A stretch of 64,000 nucleotides of DNA, from positions 62,001 to 126,000 of the forward strand of contig NZ_PGTZ01000010.1 of assembly GCF_002798015.1 (NCBI RefSeq), written 5' to 3'. The notes beneath the pieces were generated by a model. It searched no databases and was not told the origin of the DNA. It was given only the letters and a program-made list of their open reading frames with translations. Shown one piece after another: positions 52,701 through 61,799 of the stretch (the first letter of the stretch is position 1; each line of letters starts with the position of its first letter). The stretch is from Luteimicrobium subarcticum. Lineage in GTDB: Bacteria > Actinomycetota > Actinomycetes > Actinomycetales > Cellulomonadaceae. Both the position numbers and the translations under genes were made by a program.

Positions 52701-55700
52701 CACACCCGTGACCGACCCGCCGGACTACCAGGACACGGACTCGGCCGAGATCACGATCACCGACCGTCCCGTCAATGTCAGCACCACGAAGCAGTTCGAG
52801 GAGAGCGTCCTCGGCCTACCGCCCGACGGCACCGCCGCCGGCGACTACCCCAAGGATGCTCTGACCCTCACGGCGAACAACGACACGAACGCCAAGGTCC
52901 GGACCATGACGATCCAGGACCCGGCTCCCGACCCGTCGCCGGACTCGAACACGTTCGACCTCATGAACCTCACCGGCTTCCTCAGCATCGACGCCCCGAG
53001 CGGCGCGGACGCGAGCCAGACCGAGGTGTTCCTGACGCGCGGCGGCACCGAGGACCCGGCGATCACGGCCGACGCGGCCCTCGCGCTCGGTCCGGGCGAC
53101 CTCGCCGACGTCACCGGTGTGCGCGTGGTGTTCCACGGGCTCATCGTGACGACGACGGACTCGACGACGCCGGCACGGGTCGTCCTCGACATGCAGCTGC
53201 GCGCGGACCACCGCAGCGACGGCACCCCGCTCACCGAGGCGGACTCGGTCGACAACTACTCGTTCGCGTCCGCGACCAATCCCGAGGACACGGCGACCGG
53301 CACCGACAACGACACGGTCAACATCGAGCAGCCGACCTACGACGTCGACGCCGCCAAGAACATCGACCCCGCGAGCCGGTACGAGGGCGACACCAACGCG
53401 TACACGGTCGACCTCACCGGCAAGCCCACGGGCACGGTCCGCACGACGGTCCTCACGATCACCGACGACGACCCGCTGTTCTGGAACGCGTTCGACTTCA
53501 CCGGCTTCCCCGCCCAGACGGTCAACGCGCCCATCAGCCGGGTCCAGGTCGACGCGCTCGTCGGCGTCACCTACTCGCTCGACGGGAGCACGCTCGTCCA
53601 GCAGTGCAACGGAAGTGACGACCTGACGGACTGCTGGGTCGACGGCGAACCGGTCGACGCGGCGAGCCCCGCTCTGCCTGCCGGCGTCGCGGCCGCGGAC
53701 GTCCAGGGCCTGCGCTTCACCTACGACGCGGGCGAGGGCCAGCCCAACTGGGAGCACCCGTCGAACCCGACCGCGCACGCCACGTTCTCGGCCGTCCAGC
53801 GCGACAACCTGCGCTGGAGCACCGAGGGCGAGAACGTGACGCCGGTCCCGTCCGACCTGTCGACCAACGACCTCGCCCCCGGCGAGACCGTGCTCGGCCG
53901 GACCAACAACACCATCCAGGTGCACAGCGAGGGGTCGTGGAACAACGGCGAAGGACCGTGGACGGCGGACGCCGACGCGAACGACTCCACCGACTACCTC
54001 CACCTGCCGAACTCCGTGTCGATCACCAAGTCGCCCGGGAACGGGAACAACAACCCGACCGACGAGTCCCCGAACAGCCCCATCGCCTACCAGTTCGTCG
54101 TCACGAACACCGGGCAGTGGCCGCAGACGGGCGTGACGATCGTCGACACGCTGCCGACCGACGACGGCGGTCCACAGCTCGTGCCCGCGTCGCAGGACGT
54201 GCCGGCCGACGGCGAGTGCGCGGACTACCCGGACGCGGTGATCCAGCTCCGCGGCGCCGACGGCTCGGAGGACCCGATCGCCGGGGCGAGCGCCCAGTAC
54301 TGCATGAGCGTGGACGGCGACCCGTCGATCAGCGTGACGCTCCCCGACGACTTCGTGCTCGCCCCCGGGAACGCGATCGTCGTGTCCACCCCGCTCGAGT
54401 ACCGCGGGGGAAGCGACCCCGTCGACCCCGGTGTCGACGTCGTCAACTCGGTGACCGTCTCGGACGACCGCATCTACGACGAGTGCGACAGCACGCACAA
54501 CGCGACGGTCGACAACCCGACCGAGACCGACGTGTACACGTGCACGTCCGACACGACGACACAGCCCCGGGCACTGACACCGCTGCGCATCACCAAGGCG
54601 GTGCGAGGGCTCGGTGGCGGAGACCCGGCCGTCGCGCCCGACGACCCGAACTACGACGACCTCGGCGTCATCGACGTCGACGCCAACGACGAGAACGCCT
54701 CGGGATGCCAGTCGCCGAGCGTCCCCGACTACGACGAGAGCGTCGTCTACTACGACGAGAGCTGCGTCCCGATGCTGCGGCCGGGCGGTCTCGCACGGTG
54801 GCAGGTGCGGCTCGTCAATGCCGGCAACATCCCCGCGCACATCGTCGCGGGCATCGACGTGCTCCCGACGCCCGGTGACACCGGGGTCGTCGTGCCCACC
54901 CCGCGTGATTCGGAGTGGCGCCCGCGCCTTGTCGGGAACTTCCGCTACGACGGAGCCCCGGTCGACGCGAGCACCCCGATGAAGCTCTACTACACGACCG
55001 ACACGCTCGACGAGGAGTGCAACGAGGCGGACATCCTCAACGAGACGACCGAAGGCGGGATCTGGACCGATCCCGAGTACGCGGACCTCGCTCACTGCCA
55101 GGGTGACGTCGAGGGCCGCACCTGGCTCACCGTCACGAGCGACACCCCGGAGAGCCAGCTCACGCAGGCCACCGCGCTCAAGGCGGTCCTCACGTACGGT
55201 GTGCTCGACGAGGGCCTCGCGCCCGGCGACGACCTGGCGCTCACGTTCGACACCCGGACCCCGGCCTACGCCCCGCAGACCACACCGGGGCAGGACACCA
55301 TCGCATGGAACTCGGTGGCCGAGGGGTCGCAGGGCGTCTACCGCGACCCCGACACCGGCGACCTGTCGCACCCGGTCAGCCTCGTCACCGAGCCACCCAA
55401 GGTCGGCGTCGCGATGGCCACGGGATCCGTCAGGCTGACGAAGACGACGCTCACACCCGACGGCACCGACTTCCCGCTCCCCGACACCTATCCCGTCAAG
55501 CTCATCTGCACCTCGGTCGGAGCGTTCGACCAGCCCATCCCCGTACCGGTGACCGTCGTCGACCAGGACGGCACGGACCGGAGTGTCGTCGACGTGCCAC
55601 GCAACGGCACGATCACCGTCAACGACCGCGCGAACCCGGGCGACAACACCTGGTCGAACGTGACCATCCCGTGGGGTGCTGCGTGCCGTGCCCAGGAGAC

Positions 55701-58700
55701 GCCGACGCCCCAGGGAGCGACCGTCACCTACGACCCGTCTCCCCTCCTGCCGGACCTCACGCTGTCCGGTCCGATCACCGCGCTCCAGGACTACTCCGAC
55801 CGGACCGACATCGCTCACCCCATCGACACGAGCCCCGACACCATCGAGGGCATCACCGTGACGAACACCTACGAGGAGGGCGGCTTCTCCGTCACGAAGG
55901 CGGTCGACACCGGGGGCGCCGTCGACCAGGACGGCAACCCGATCGTCTACGACCGGACGTACGACTTCACCGCGTCGTGCACGTTCAACGACACCGAGGT
56001 GGTCCCCGCGGACCAGCAGTCGTTCACGCTCGGCGACGGGGACACCGAGACGGTGACGGGCCTGCCCGCCGGCTCGGACTGCACCGTCACCGAGACCGAC
56101 GACGGCGGCGCGGCGTCGACCACGATCGACACCACGACCGCGGACGGCGCCACCGACCCGGTGGACGGCACGTCGACCGACTTCGTCATCACGCCGGACA
56201 CCGACCAGACCGACCCGACGACGATCACCAACACCGTCGACGTCACCAACACGTACACGGTCGGCTCGGTCGTCGTCACCAAGTCGCTCGCCGGCGACGG
56301 CGCGGACGACTGGGGCGACGGACCGTTCGTCGTCCACATGACGTGCACGCTCGACGGCACGGACCCCGACCCGGTGTACGACGCCGACCACACGTTCACC
56401 CCGCCGGACGACCTCGTCTGGACGGTCGAGGACCTGCCCACGGGTGCGTCCTGCCAGGTCACCGAGCCCGAGGACGGCGGCGCGAACAGCGTCGCGGTCG
56501 ACCCGTCCCCCGCGATCGTCGGTGACGACGCCACGGACGACGCGACCCCGATCTCCGTGACCAACACGTTCACCGAGGGTGAGGTCACCGCCACGAAGAA
56601 CTTCGCCGGGCTCACGGGCACCACCCTCGACCAGGCGATGGACCGGACCTACACGTTCGAGCTCGCCTGCACCCGCGAGGTGAACGGCGAGACGGTCGAC
56701 GTCCCGATCCCGGGCGACAACCCGGTCGACGTCGTCCCGTCGGACGACCCGACCGCCACGTGGAGCGGCCTGCCCACAGGCGCGACCTGCACCGTCACCG
56801 AGCAGTTCCCCGACGACGCGACGAACCCGCCGACGCCGTCGTACGACCCGGCCACCGTCACCGTCGGTGACGGCACCACGGTGAACGTGGACGTCACGAA
56901 CACGTTCGAGACGGCGCCGCTGAGCGTCGTCAAGGTCGTGGACGGCGACGCCGCCGACGCGGGCGCCGCCAGCTACCCCGTCACCGCCGACTGCACGTAC
57001 GACGGCACCGAGCTCGCGATCGACCCGGACGACCCGGACGGCACCCCCGGCCCGTACTCGTTCGACGTCGTCCCGGGCACCCCGTCGACGACCGGGCCGC
57101 TGCCGATCGGCACGACCTGCACCGTCACCGAGGACGACAACGAGGGCGCCACGTCGACGACCATCAGCAACGACGGCGTCGTGACCATCGCGTCGCTCGC
57201 CGACGACCCTGACGCCGACACGGTGACGATCACCAACACCTATGACGCCACCGGGTTCACCGTCAGCAAGGCCGTCGACGACGGCGGTGCGGTCGACCAG
57301 GACGGCGACGACATCGCCTACACGCGGACGTACGGGTTCACGGCGTCGTGCACGCTCAACGGCAACGAGCAGGTCGACCCGGCCGACCGGACCTTCACCC
57401 TGCAGGACGGTGACACGAAGACGATCGACGGGATCGCCGTCAACTCGGTCTGCGTGGTCACCGAGACCGCCACCGGCGGCGCCGCGTCGACCACCATGGT
57501 CGTCACGCAGGACGGCACCGCGGCCGACGAGACGACAGGCTCGTCGTCGGGCGAGTTCACGCTCGACGCGGGCGGTGCCGACATCAACGCGGTCGCCGTC
57601 ACCAACCACTACACGGTCGGCAGCGTCCAGGTCACCAAGGACGTCACCGGCGACGGCGCGGACGACTGGGGCCAGGGACCGTTCACCGTCCACATGGTCT
57701 GCACGCTCGCCGGCACCGACCCGAACCCCGTGTACGAGGCCGACCACACCCTCACCCCGCCCGACGACCTCGTCTGGACGGTCGACAACCTGCCCACGGG
57801 CGCGTCCTGCGCGGTCACCGAGCCGGACGACGGCGACGGCGGCGCGAACAGCACCACCATCAGCCCGTCACCCGTCACGGTGGGCGACGACCCGCAGAAC
57901 CCGGTCGCCGTGGACGTCACGAACACCTTCACCGAGGGGAACGTGACGGTCCGCAAGGTCATCGGCGGGCTCGACCCCGACAGCACCCAGTACCAGGAGG
58001 CGATGGACGCGACCTACACCTTCTCGCTCGCCTGCACCCGCGAGGTGAACGGCGAGACGGTCGACGTCCCGATCCCGGGCGACAACCCGATCGAGGTCGT
58101 CCCGTCGGAGGACCGGGAGGGCACGTGGACCGGGCTGCCCACCGGCGCGAGGTGCCAGGTCACCGAGGAGTTCGCGCCGGACCAGCAGACCCCGCCGATC
58201 GTCGTGACCCTCCCCCGGACCGTCACGGTCGGGGTGGGCGACTCCACGACTCTCGTCCGGACGCTCAACGGCTTCCGGGTCGCGCCGCTGACCATCGAGA
58301 AGGTCGTCGACGGTGACGCCGCCGACGCCGCGCCCGACACGTTCCCCGTGACGGTCGCCTGCTTCTACGGCGAGGGTGACAACCGTGTGGCCCTCCCGGT
58401 CGAGGACGTGAACGACAACCCCGGGCCCGTCCAGGAGGAGATCGGCCCCGACCAGCCGTTCACCACGATCGGCCTGCCCATCGGGTCCGACTGCACCGTG
58501 ACCGAGGTCGACGACGGGGGTGCCACGTCGACGACGGTCACGGGGACGAACGTCAGCAGCACGAGCGACGACAGCGGGACGGCGACCCTCGTGGTCCCTG
58601 CCGGTGACGACACCGCCAACACGCTGACGATCACCAACACGTTCGACGACACGGGCTTCACGGTCACCAAGCGGGTGGACACCGACGCCGTCGACGCGGA

Positions 58701-59472
58701 CGGCGACCCCGTCCGGTACTCCGGGCCGTTCACGTTCAGCGCGTCCTGCGTGTTCGACGGGACGGAACAGCTCGCGGACGCCGACCGGACGTTCTCGCTC
58801 GGCGAGGGCGGGACGCACGCGGTGACCGGGGTGCCCGTCAACTCGGTCTGCCAGGTCGAGGAGACCTCCACCGCGGGCGCGTCCGCCACCGACGTCACCG
58901 TCACCCAGGGCGACCAGACCGTCCAGCAGGACGGGACGTCGTCCGGCGGGTTCGTGCTCGACGCGGGCGGCGCCGACGTCAACGCCGTCGCCGTGACCAA
59001 CCACTTCACGGTCGGCGCGGTGCAGGTCACCAAGCAGATCACCGGTGGCGGGGCCACGGCCCGCGGCGCCGGCCCGTTCGAGGTGCGGCTCGTCTGCACG
59101 CTCACCACGGCAGACCCGACCACCGTCTACGACGCGACGCACGACCTGAAGCCGGGCGACCTCGTCTGGACGGTCGACGACCTGCCGACGGGCGCGACCT
59201 GCGCCGTGTCCGAGCCCGACGACGGCGGGGCCGACGCGACCACGATCAGCCCGGCGTCGATCACCGTCGGCGACGGCACCACCGCGAAGGTCACCGTGAC
59301 GAACCAGTTCGAGCTCGTCCCGGTGCCGCCGTCGCCCACGTCCACCGAGGCAGGTGGGGGCCTCGCCCCGACCGGTTTCGACAGCCTGCGGCTCGGTCTG
59401 CTCGTCGCAGGGCTGCTCGGCCTCGGGCTGGTCGTGATCGGTGCCGCGCTCTGGAGCCGCCGCCGCAGCTGA
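49756..59472 (+). CDS. Giant LAPTG-anchored surface protein with DUF11-like and DUF5979-like modules
   Basis: The start GTG 49756 (GGGGA upstream) gives about 3,238 residues. A signal peptide with basic N-region and LISSVLAFALALPLTLAGVL core ends at APAEA (about 45). Residues 45-1,900 hold about nine Ig-like modules, each opening with a V.TK or similar strand; several (about 45-140, 1,420-1,580, 1,600-1,750) look like DUF11. Residues 2,043-3,195 are ten DUF5979-like modules arranged ABCD-ABCD-AB. LAPTG (3,203-3,207), a hydrophobic helix and the tail WSRRRS form a cell-wall sorting signal of the LAxTG (class E sortase) type. It is very acidic and Thr-rich. An adhesin or fibre role is inferred; no sortase is adjacent. 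Confidence 0.88.
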   Translation: MSKRASSPHHTRLSRGSRALISSVLAFALALPLTLAGVLFAPAEAVNGTLEVTKSVDSPGPYAPGQTMTFTVAVTCQSSPCAGAELTDTLPPPLVLDGDDAVQVSAAGGGTYDLSGSDGDGGTHVVVDATQVQEDGNPGMAPGTTAQITIRARVPADATADYNGTVTNTADVTQDGGNSDSDTADVQIDVEPDIATTVTKTASTDSVPAVPGQPVSFTIDATNTSNEAVDSLVVSDPSDDGADPFALLALTGISSFTPPDGADTVQVAWTDADGTVTTLDPVSPIPSDPNALLAGVPLDEVHGLTFTFTGPDGIPIDGEANIVLATETRDDVADIPDGTTETVTNTAQSDVTSDDGDATATDDAAVDIISEPPTVQTTKEFDDDHLLAGDSTTATIRPVVGDRPVSEMVISEPTDGEPDLAAQGLTFGGFTDDAAWPAGADHISIEYTFANGDTQTVTSDTRDEFPAPTDQAEDQVTGFTITFTSDDPDGIETGDFANVPFDVTAQAVTGEDDVTTTNETTTDVTADDGSTGTDDASDDVTRQPARIDTNVDKVFTPDEILGVPGARTVVELPAEVCGQTEVDAGTCDQTSTVPSDDLIVSDPANPGETPTEFWDHMNLTSIGPMDIPAGSTLQVNYWNGSAWVPLAGPITADQSPWTYQIGSDPSPDDIQGIQFDFEPTDPDVGLPPGFKVEPYLSFSHRATLRSDPGTSALPTGTDPVTYTNDVESQVDNPDADESPVTDDDAADITVDPTDGSGPGDSVDKGWVDPDTGEVFDTGVLVPALTDDERTARVSWGTGGYPMSQVQLSDVPDPATGDAVADTVYDAFDLVRIDPITTSTDPLIAFDEVSKVELFSASANGGAGGWVDITAAACANGCDGTFGGYTLTAAEQDSTLSVRLTFVESPTRASRITSPSDPPVGSGVAGSVGNDRPVDLTFRIRQDMRVSGDPVLGNDPDNGDQPYNTGTDGLVSNTVGMDSWAPGTPVTDPPDYQDTDSAEITITDRPVNVSTTKQFEESVLGLPPDGTAAGDYPKDALTLTANNDTNAKVRTMTIQDPAPDPSPDSNTFDLMNLTGFLSIDAPSGADASQTEVFLTRGGTEDPAITADAALALGPGDLADVTGVRVVFHGLIVTTTDSTTPARVVLDMQLRADHRSDGTPLTEADSVDNYSFASATNPEDTATGTDNDTVNIEQPTYDVDAAKNIDPASRYEGDTNAYTVDLTGKPTGTVRTTVLTITDDDPLFWNAFDFTGFPAQTVNAPISRVQVDALVGVTYSLDGSTLVQQCNGSDDLTDCWVDGEPVDAASPALPAGVAAADVQGLRFTYDAGEGQPNWEHPSNPTAHATFSAVQRDNLRWSTEGENVTPVPSDLSTNDLAPGETVLGRTNNTIQVHSEGSWNNGEGPWTADADANDSTDYLHLPNSVSITKSPGNGNNNPTDESPNSPIAYQFVVTNTGQWPQTGVTIVDTLPTDDGGPQLVPASQDVPADGECADYPDAVIQLRGADGSEDPIAGASAQYCMSVDGDPSISVTLPDDFVLAPGNAIVVSTPLEYRGGSDPVDPGVDVVNSVTVSDDRIYDECDSTHNATVDNPTETDVYTCTSDTTTQPRALTPLRITKAVRGLGGGDPAVAPDDPNYDDLGVIDVDANDENASGCQSPSVPDYDESVVYYDESCVPMLRPGGLARWQVRLVNAGNIPAHIVAGIDVLPTPGDTGVVVPTPRDSEWRPRLVGNFRYDGAPVDASTPMKLYYTTDTLDEECNEADILNETTEGGIWTDPEYADLAHCQGDVEGRTWLTVTSDTPESQLTQATALKAVLTYGVLDEGLAPGDDLALTFDTRTPAYAPQTTPGQDTIAWNSVAEGSQGVYRDPDTGDLSHPVSLVTEPPKVGVAMATGSVRLTKTTLTPDGTDFPLPDTYPVKLICTSVGAFDQPIPVPVTVVDQDGTDRSVVDVPRNGTITVNDRANPGDNTWSNVTIPWGAACRAQETPTPQGATVTYDPSPLLPDLTLSGPITALQDYSDRTDIAHPIDTSPDTIEGITVTNTYEEGGFSVTKAVDTGGAVDQDGNPIVYDRTYDFTASCTFNDTEVVPADQQSFTLGDGDTETVTGLPAGSDCTVTETDDGGAASTTIDTTTADGATDPVDGTSTDFVITPDTDQTDPTTITNTVDVTNTYTVGSVVVTKSLAGDGADDWGDGPFVVHMTCTLDGTDPDPVYDADHTFTPPDDLVWTVEDLPTGASCQVTEPEDGGANSVAVDPSPAIVGDDATDDATPISVTNTFTEGEVTATKNFAGLTGTTLDQAMDRTYTFELACTREVNGETVDVPIPGDNPVDVVPSDDPTATWSGLPTGATCTVTEQFPDDATNPPTPSYDPATVTVGDGTTVNVDVTNTFETAPLSVVKVVDGDAADAGAASYPVTADCTYDGTELAIDPDDPDGTPGPYSFDVVPGTPSTTGPLPIGTTCTVTEDDNEGATSTTISNDGVVTIASLADDPDADTVTITNTYDATGFTVSKAVDDGGAVDQDGDDIAYTRTYGFTASCTLNGNEQVDPADRTFTLQDGDTKTIDGIAVNSVCVVTETATGGAASTTMVVTQDGTAADETTGSSSGEFTLDAGGADINAVAVTNHYTVGSVQVTKDVTGDGADDWGQGPFTVHMVCTLAGTDPNPVYEADHTLTPPDDLVWTVDNLPTGASCAVTEPDDGDGGANSTTISPSPVTVGDDPQNPVAVDVTNTFTEGNVTVRKVIGGLDPDSTQYQEAMDATYTFSLACTREVNGETVDVPIPGDNPIEVVPSEDREGTWTGLPTGARCQVTEEFAPDQQTPPIVVTLPRTVTVGVGDSTTLVRTLNGFRVAPLTIEKVVDGDAADAAPDTFPVTVACFYGEGDNRVALPVEDVNDNPGPVQEEIGPDQPFTTIGLPIGSDCTVTEVDDGGATSTTVTGTNVSSTSDDSGTATLVVPAGDDTANTLTITNTFDDTGFTVTKRVDTDAVDADGDPVRYSGPFTFSASCVFDGTEQLADADRTFSLGEGGTHAVTGVPVNSVCQVEETSTAGASATDVTVTQGDQTVQQDGTSSGGFVLDAGGADVNAVAVTNHFTVGAVQVTKQITGGGATARGAGPFEVRLVCTLTTADPTTVYDATHDLKPGDLVWTVDDLPTGATCAVSEPDDGGADATTISPASITVGDGTTAKVTVTNQFELVPVPPSPTSTEAGGGLAPTGFDSLRLGLLVAGLLGLGLVVIGAALWSRRRS
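55882..59330 (+). repeat. Higher-order ABCD-ABCD-AB repeat in the surface protein gene
   Basis: Module types recur in fixed order. A starts near 55882, 57253 and 58653 (GFSVTKAVDTGGAVDQDG and kin). B starts near 56261, 57617 and 59011 (VTK...GDGADDWG.GPF). C starts near 56581 and 57936 (CTREVNGETVDVPIPGDNP). D starts near 56911 and 58278 (KVVDGDAADA). The period is about 1.37-1.40 kb. A 64-nt stretch is identical between the C copies (56661-56724 and 58026-58089). Confidence 0.88.
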
Positions 59473-59525
59473 CCGGCCCCGAACCGGTCCGCTGAGACCG
59501 GGAGACCGATGCACGGCGGGCGACG

Positions 59526-59558
59526 CGCCCGTGACCCACCCCAGACGGGTCACGGGCG
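59526..59558. terminator. Terminator between the surface protein and esterase genes
   Basis: GCCCGTGACCC-N9-GGGTCACGGGC, extended by one C-G pair, gives a 12-bp stem. It lies between convergent genes ending at 59472 and 59589. Confidence 0.8.
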
Positions 59559-59588
59559 TCGTCGTGCCGGGGCCCGCGAGCGGTGCGG

Positions 59589-60380
59589 TCAGCGGGGCCG
59601 CAGCGGGAGCCAGGCGAGGACGTCCTGGATGCCGGCGTCCCACACGTCCCAGGTGTGGCCGCCGGGACCGAACTGCGTCGTGACCGGCACCTCGAGCGCG
59701 GCGGCGCGGTCCGCGAACGCCTTCGACCCGGCCAGCAGGTCGTCGTCCGTCCCGCACGCGACGTAGAGGTCGGGAAGCTCCGACCCGCCCTCCTGCGCGG
59801 CGCGCGCCGACCGTTCGAGCAGCGCCACGACATCTGCGTCGCCGCCCGGCACGATCTCGCCGCCGAACACGCGGTCGAGCACGTCGGGGGCGAAGTCGGC
59901 GGTCCCGCGGGTCGACAGGTCGAGCGCACCCGACAGGCTCGCGGCCGCCGCGAACCGGTCGGGCTGCGTCAGCGCCCACCGGAGCGCGCCGAACCCGCCC
60001 ATCGACAACCCGGCGACGAACGTGTCCTCACGCCGGTCCGACACCCGGAAGAACGACGACACCACCTCCGGCAGCTCGTCGGTGAGGAACTCCCCGTAGG
60101 GCAGTCCGTGCGCCTCGTCGAGGGAGAAGCTGCGCTCGACGCGCGGCATGACGACGGCGAGCCCGAGGTCCGCGACGTACCGCTCGATCGACGTCCGCCG
60201 CAGCCAGACGGTGTCGTCGTCCGAGAGGCCGTGCAGGAGGTAGAGCACCGGGGGGCCGCCATCACCCGCGTCGACTCCCGTCATGCCGATCTGCCGGGTG
60301 GTGCGCTGCGGGAGGATCACGGTCATCGACGTGCTCATGCCGAGCGCGTCCGAGAAGAAGTGGGTGTTCAGGAGAGCCAT
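59589..60380 (-). CDS. Alpha/beta hydrolase esterase (FrmB/esterase D-like)
   Basis: The 263-residue hydrolase has LYLLHGLSDDDTVWLRRTSI (oxyanion-hole region) and the nucleophile elbow AGLSMGGFGALRWAL with Ser126. LSGALDLST follows, with the catalytic His in GPGGHTWDVWD. It belongs to the esterase family that includes S-formylglutathione hydrolase and antigen 85-like proteins. There is no signal peptide, so it is probably cytosolic. The start is ATG 60380. It is divergent from a transporter gene. Confidence 0.92.
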   Translation of the reverse strand: MALLNTHFFSDALGMSTSMTVILPQRTTRQIGMTGVDAGDGGPPVLYLLHGLSDDDTVWLRRTSIERYVADLGLAVVMPRVERSFSLDEAHGLPYGEFLTDELPEVVSSFFRVSDRREDTFVAGLSMGGFGALRWALTQPDRFAAAASLSGALDLSTRGTADFAPDVLDRVFGGEIVPGGDADVVALLERSARAAQEGGSELPDLYVACGTDDDLLAGSKAFADRAAALEVPVTTQFGPGGHTWDVWDAGIQDVLAWLPLRPR

Positions 60381-60470
60381 CCCCCGATCCTGCACCGTCC
60401 TGAGCCAGGTTCGGTCCACCACGACCGTTCCCACCGGACGGCTGAGGCACCGGCCTGCGATGCTTTCCCC

Positions 60471-61748
60471 GTGAACCCGGGCGACACCTCCACGACGGGC
60501 GTCTGGGGCGCCGTGCTCGCCGTCGCGCTGCTGCTCGCGGTGCTCGCGTTCGCCATCGTCCGCCCGCGCGGACTGCCGGAGGCGACAGCCGCCGTGCCGG
60601 CCGCCGTGATCGTGGTCGCCGCCGGCCTCGTGCAGTGGCCCGACGCGCTCGACGAGCTCCGGACGCTCGGCCCGACCGTGGCGTTCCTCGCCGCGATCCT
60701 CGTGCTCGCCGAGCTCGCCCGATCCCACGGCGTGTTCACGTGGGCCGGCGAGCTCATGGCCCGCTCGTCGCGCGGGTCGCCGCAGCGGCTGCTCGTCGCG
60801 GTGTTCGTCGTGGCGTCGGTGACGACGGCCGTGCTCAGCCTCGACGCCACCGTCGTGCTCCTGACCCCGGTCGTGCTCACGACCGCCGCACTCGTGCGCG
60901 CACGCCCGGCGCCCGGCGTCTACGCGAGCACCCACCTTGCGAACTCGGCGTCCCTGCTGCTCCCCGTCTCCAACCTCACGAACCTGCTGGCGTTCACGGC
61001 GAGCGGGCTGACGTTCCTCGGGTTCGCGGGCCTCATGGCCGCACCGTGGGTGCTGGTGGTCGTCGTCGAGTACGTCGTGATCCGGTGGTTCTTCCGCGAC
61101 GACCTCGGCACGCCCGTCCATGCGGTGCCGCCCACCGACACCCCGGCCCCGCGGTTCGCGCTCGTCGTGCTCGGCGCGACGCTCGTCGGGTTCGCCGTCG
61201 CCGAGCCGTTCCACGTGGAACCGGCCTGGGTCGCCGGCGCGGGCGCCCTCGTCCTCGCCGCCGGCTCCTTGCGGCGGACGCCCCTGGCCGAGGCGCGGCG
61301 ACTAGCGCGCGCCGCGAACCCGCTGTTCCTCGCGTTCGTGCTCGGGCTCGGGGTCGTGGTGCTCGCCGTCCGGGAGGGCCCGGTCGGCGACGCGATCGGC
61401 CGCCTCGTCCCGGAGCACGCCGACCTCGTCGGGCTGCTCGCCACCGCCGCGCTGGCTGCCGTCCTCGCCAACCTGCTCAACAACCTGCCGGCGACGCTCG
61501 TCCTCGTCCCGCTCGTCGCGCACTCCCCCGGGCTCGTCCTCGCGGTGCTCCTCGGCGTCAACATCGGCCCCAACCTCACGTACGTCGGCTCGCTCGCGAC
61601 ACTGCTGTGGCGGCAGGTGCTGCACGCCCACGACCACACCCCGTCCGCCGGACGCTTCGTGCGGCTCGGGCTCGCGACCGTGCCCGCGTGCCTGCTCGTG
61701 GGCGTCCTCGCACTGTGGGTCGGCCTGCGCGCCAGCGGGACCGGCTGA
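60471..61748 (+). CDS. ArsB/NhaD-SLC13-type (ion transporter superfamily) permease
   Basis: The 425-residue protein has about 11 helices. The first hairpin motif is NSASLLLPVSNLTNLLAF, and a second-half counterpart reads LANLLNNLPATLVLV, then GVNIGPNLTYVGSLATLLW. These are the conserved re-entrant segments of the ArsB/CitM/SLC13 group. Arsenite efflux or anion/H+ exchange are candidates. No arsR or arsC lies nearby, so I do not name it arsB. The start GTG 60471 is preceded by weak purines. Confidence 0.88.
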   Translation: MNPGDTSTTGVWGAVLAVALLLAVLAFAIVRPRGLPEATAAVPAAVIVVAAGLVQWPDALDELRTLGPTVAFLAAILVLAELARSHGVFTWAGELMARSSRGSPQRLLVAVFVVASVTTAVLSLDATVVLLTPVVLTTAALVRARPAPGVYASTHLANSASLLLPVSNLTNLLAFTASGLTFLGFAGLMAAPWVLVVVVEYVVIRWFFRDDLGTPVHAVPPTDTPAPRFALVVLGATLVGFAVAEPFHVEPAWVAGAGALVLAAGSLRRTPLAEARRLARAANPLFLAFVLGLGVVVLAVREGPVGDAIGRLVPEHADLVGLLATAALAAVLANLLNNLPATLVLVPLVAHSPGLVLAVLLGVNIGPNLTYVGSLATLLWRQVLHAHDHTPSAGRFVRLGLATVPACLLVGVLALWVGLRASGTG

Positions 61749-61799
61749 GGCACGACGGGCTAGCGTGAGGACGTCCGACCACCGACGGGGGTGCGTGCA

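Noticed and set aside
52816-57747. A 1,643-codon reverse open frame under the surface protein gene
   Set aside because: It is low-complexity (Val/Arg/Gly/Asp-rich) antisense to a gene with a signal peptide, sorting signal and recognisable modules. No start context was found.
60471-61748. Naming this transporter arsB
   Set aside because: The fold motifs fit the whole ArsB/NhaD/SLC13 superfamily. No arsR, arsC or arsA lies next to it.
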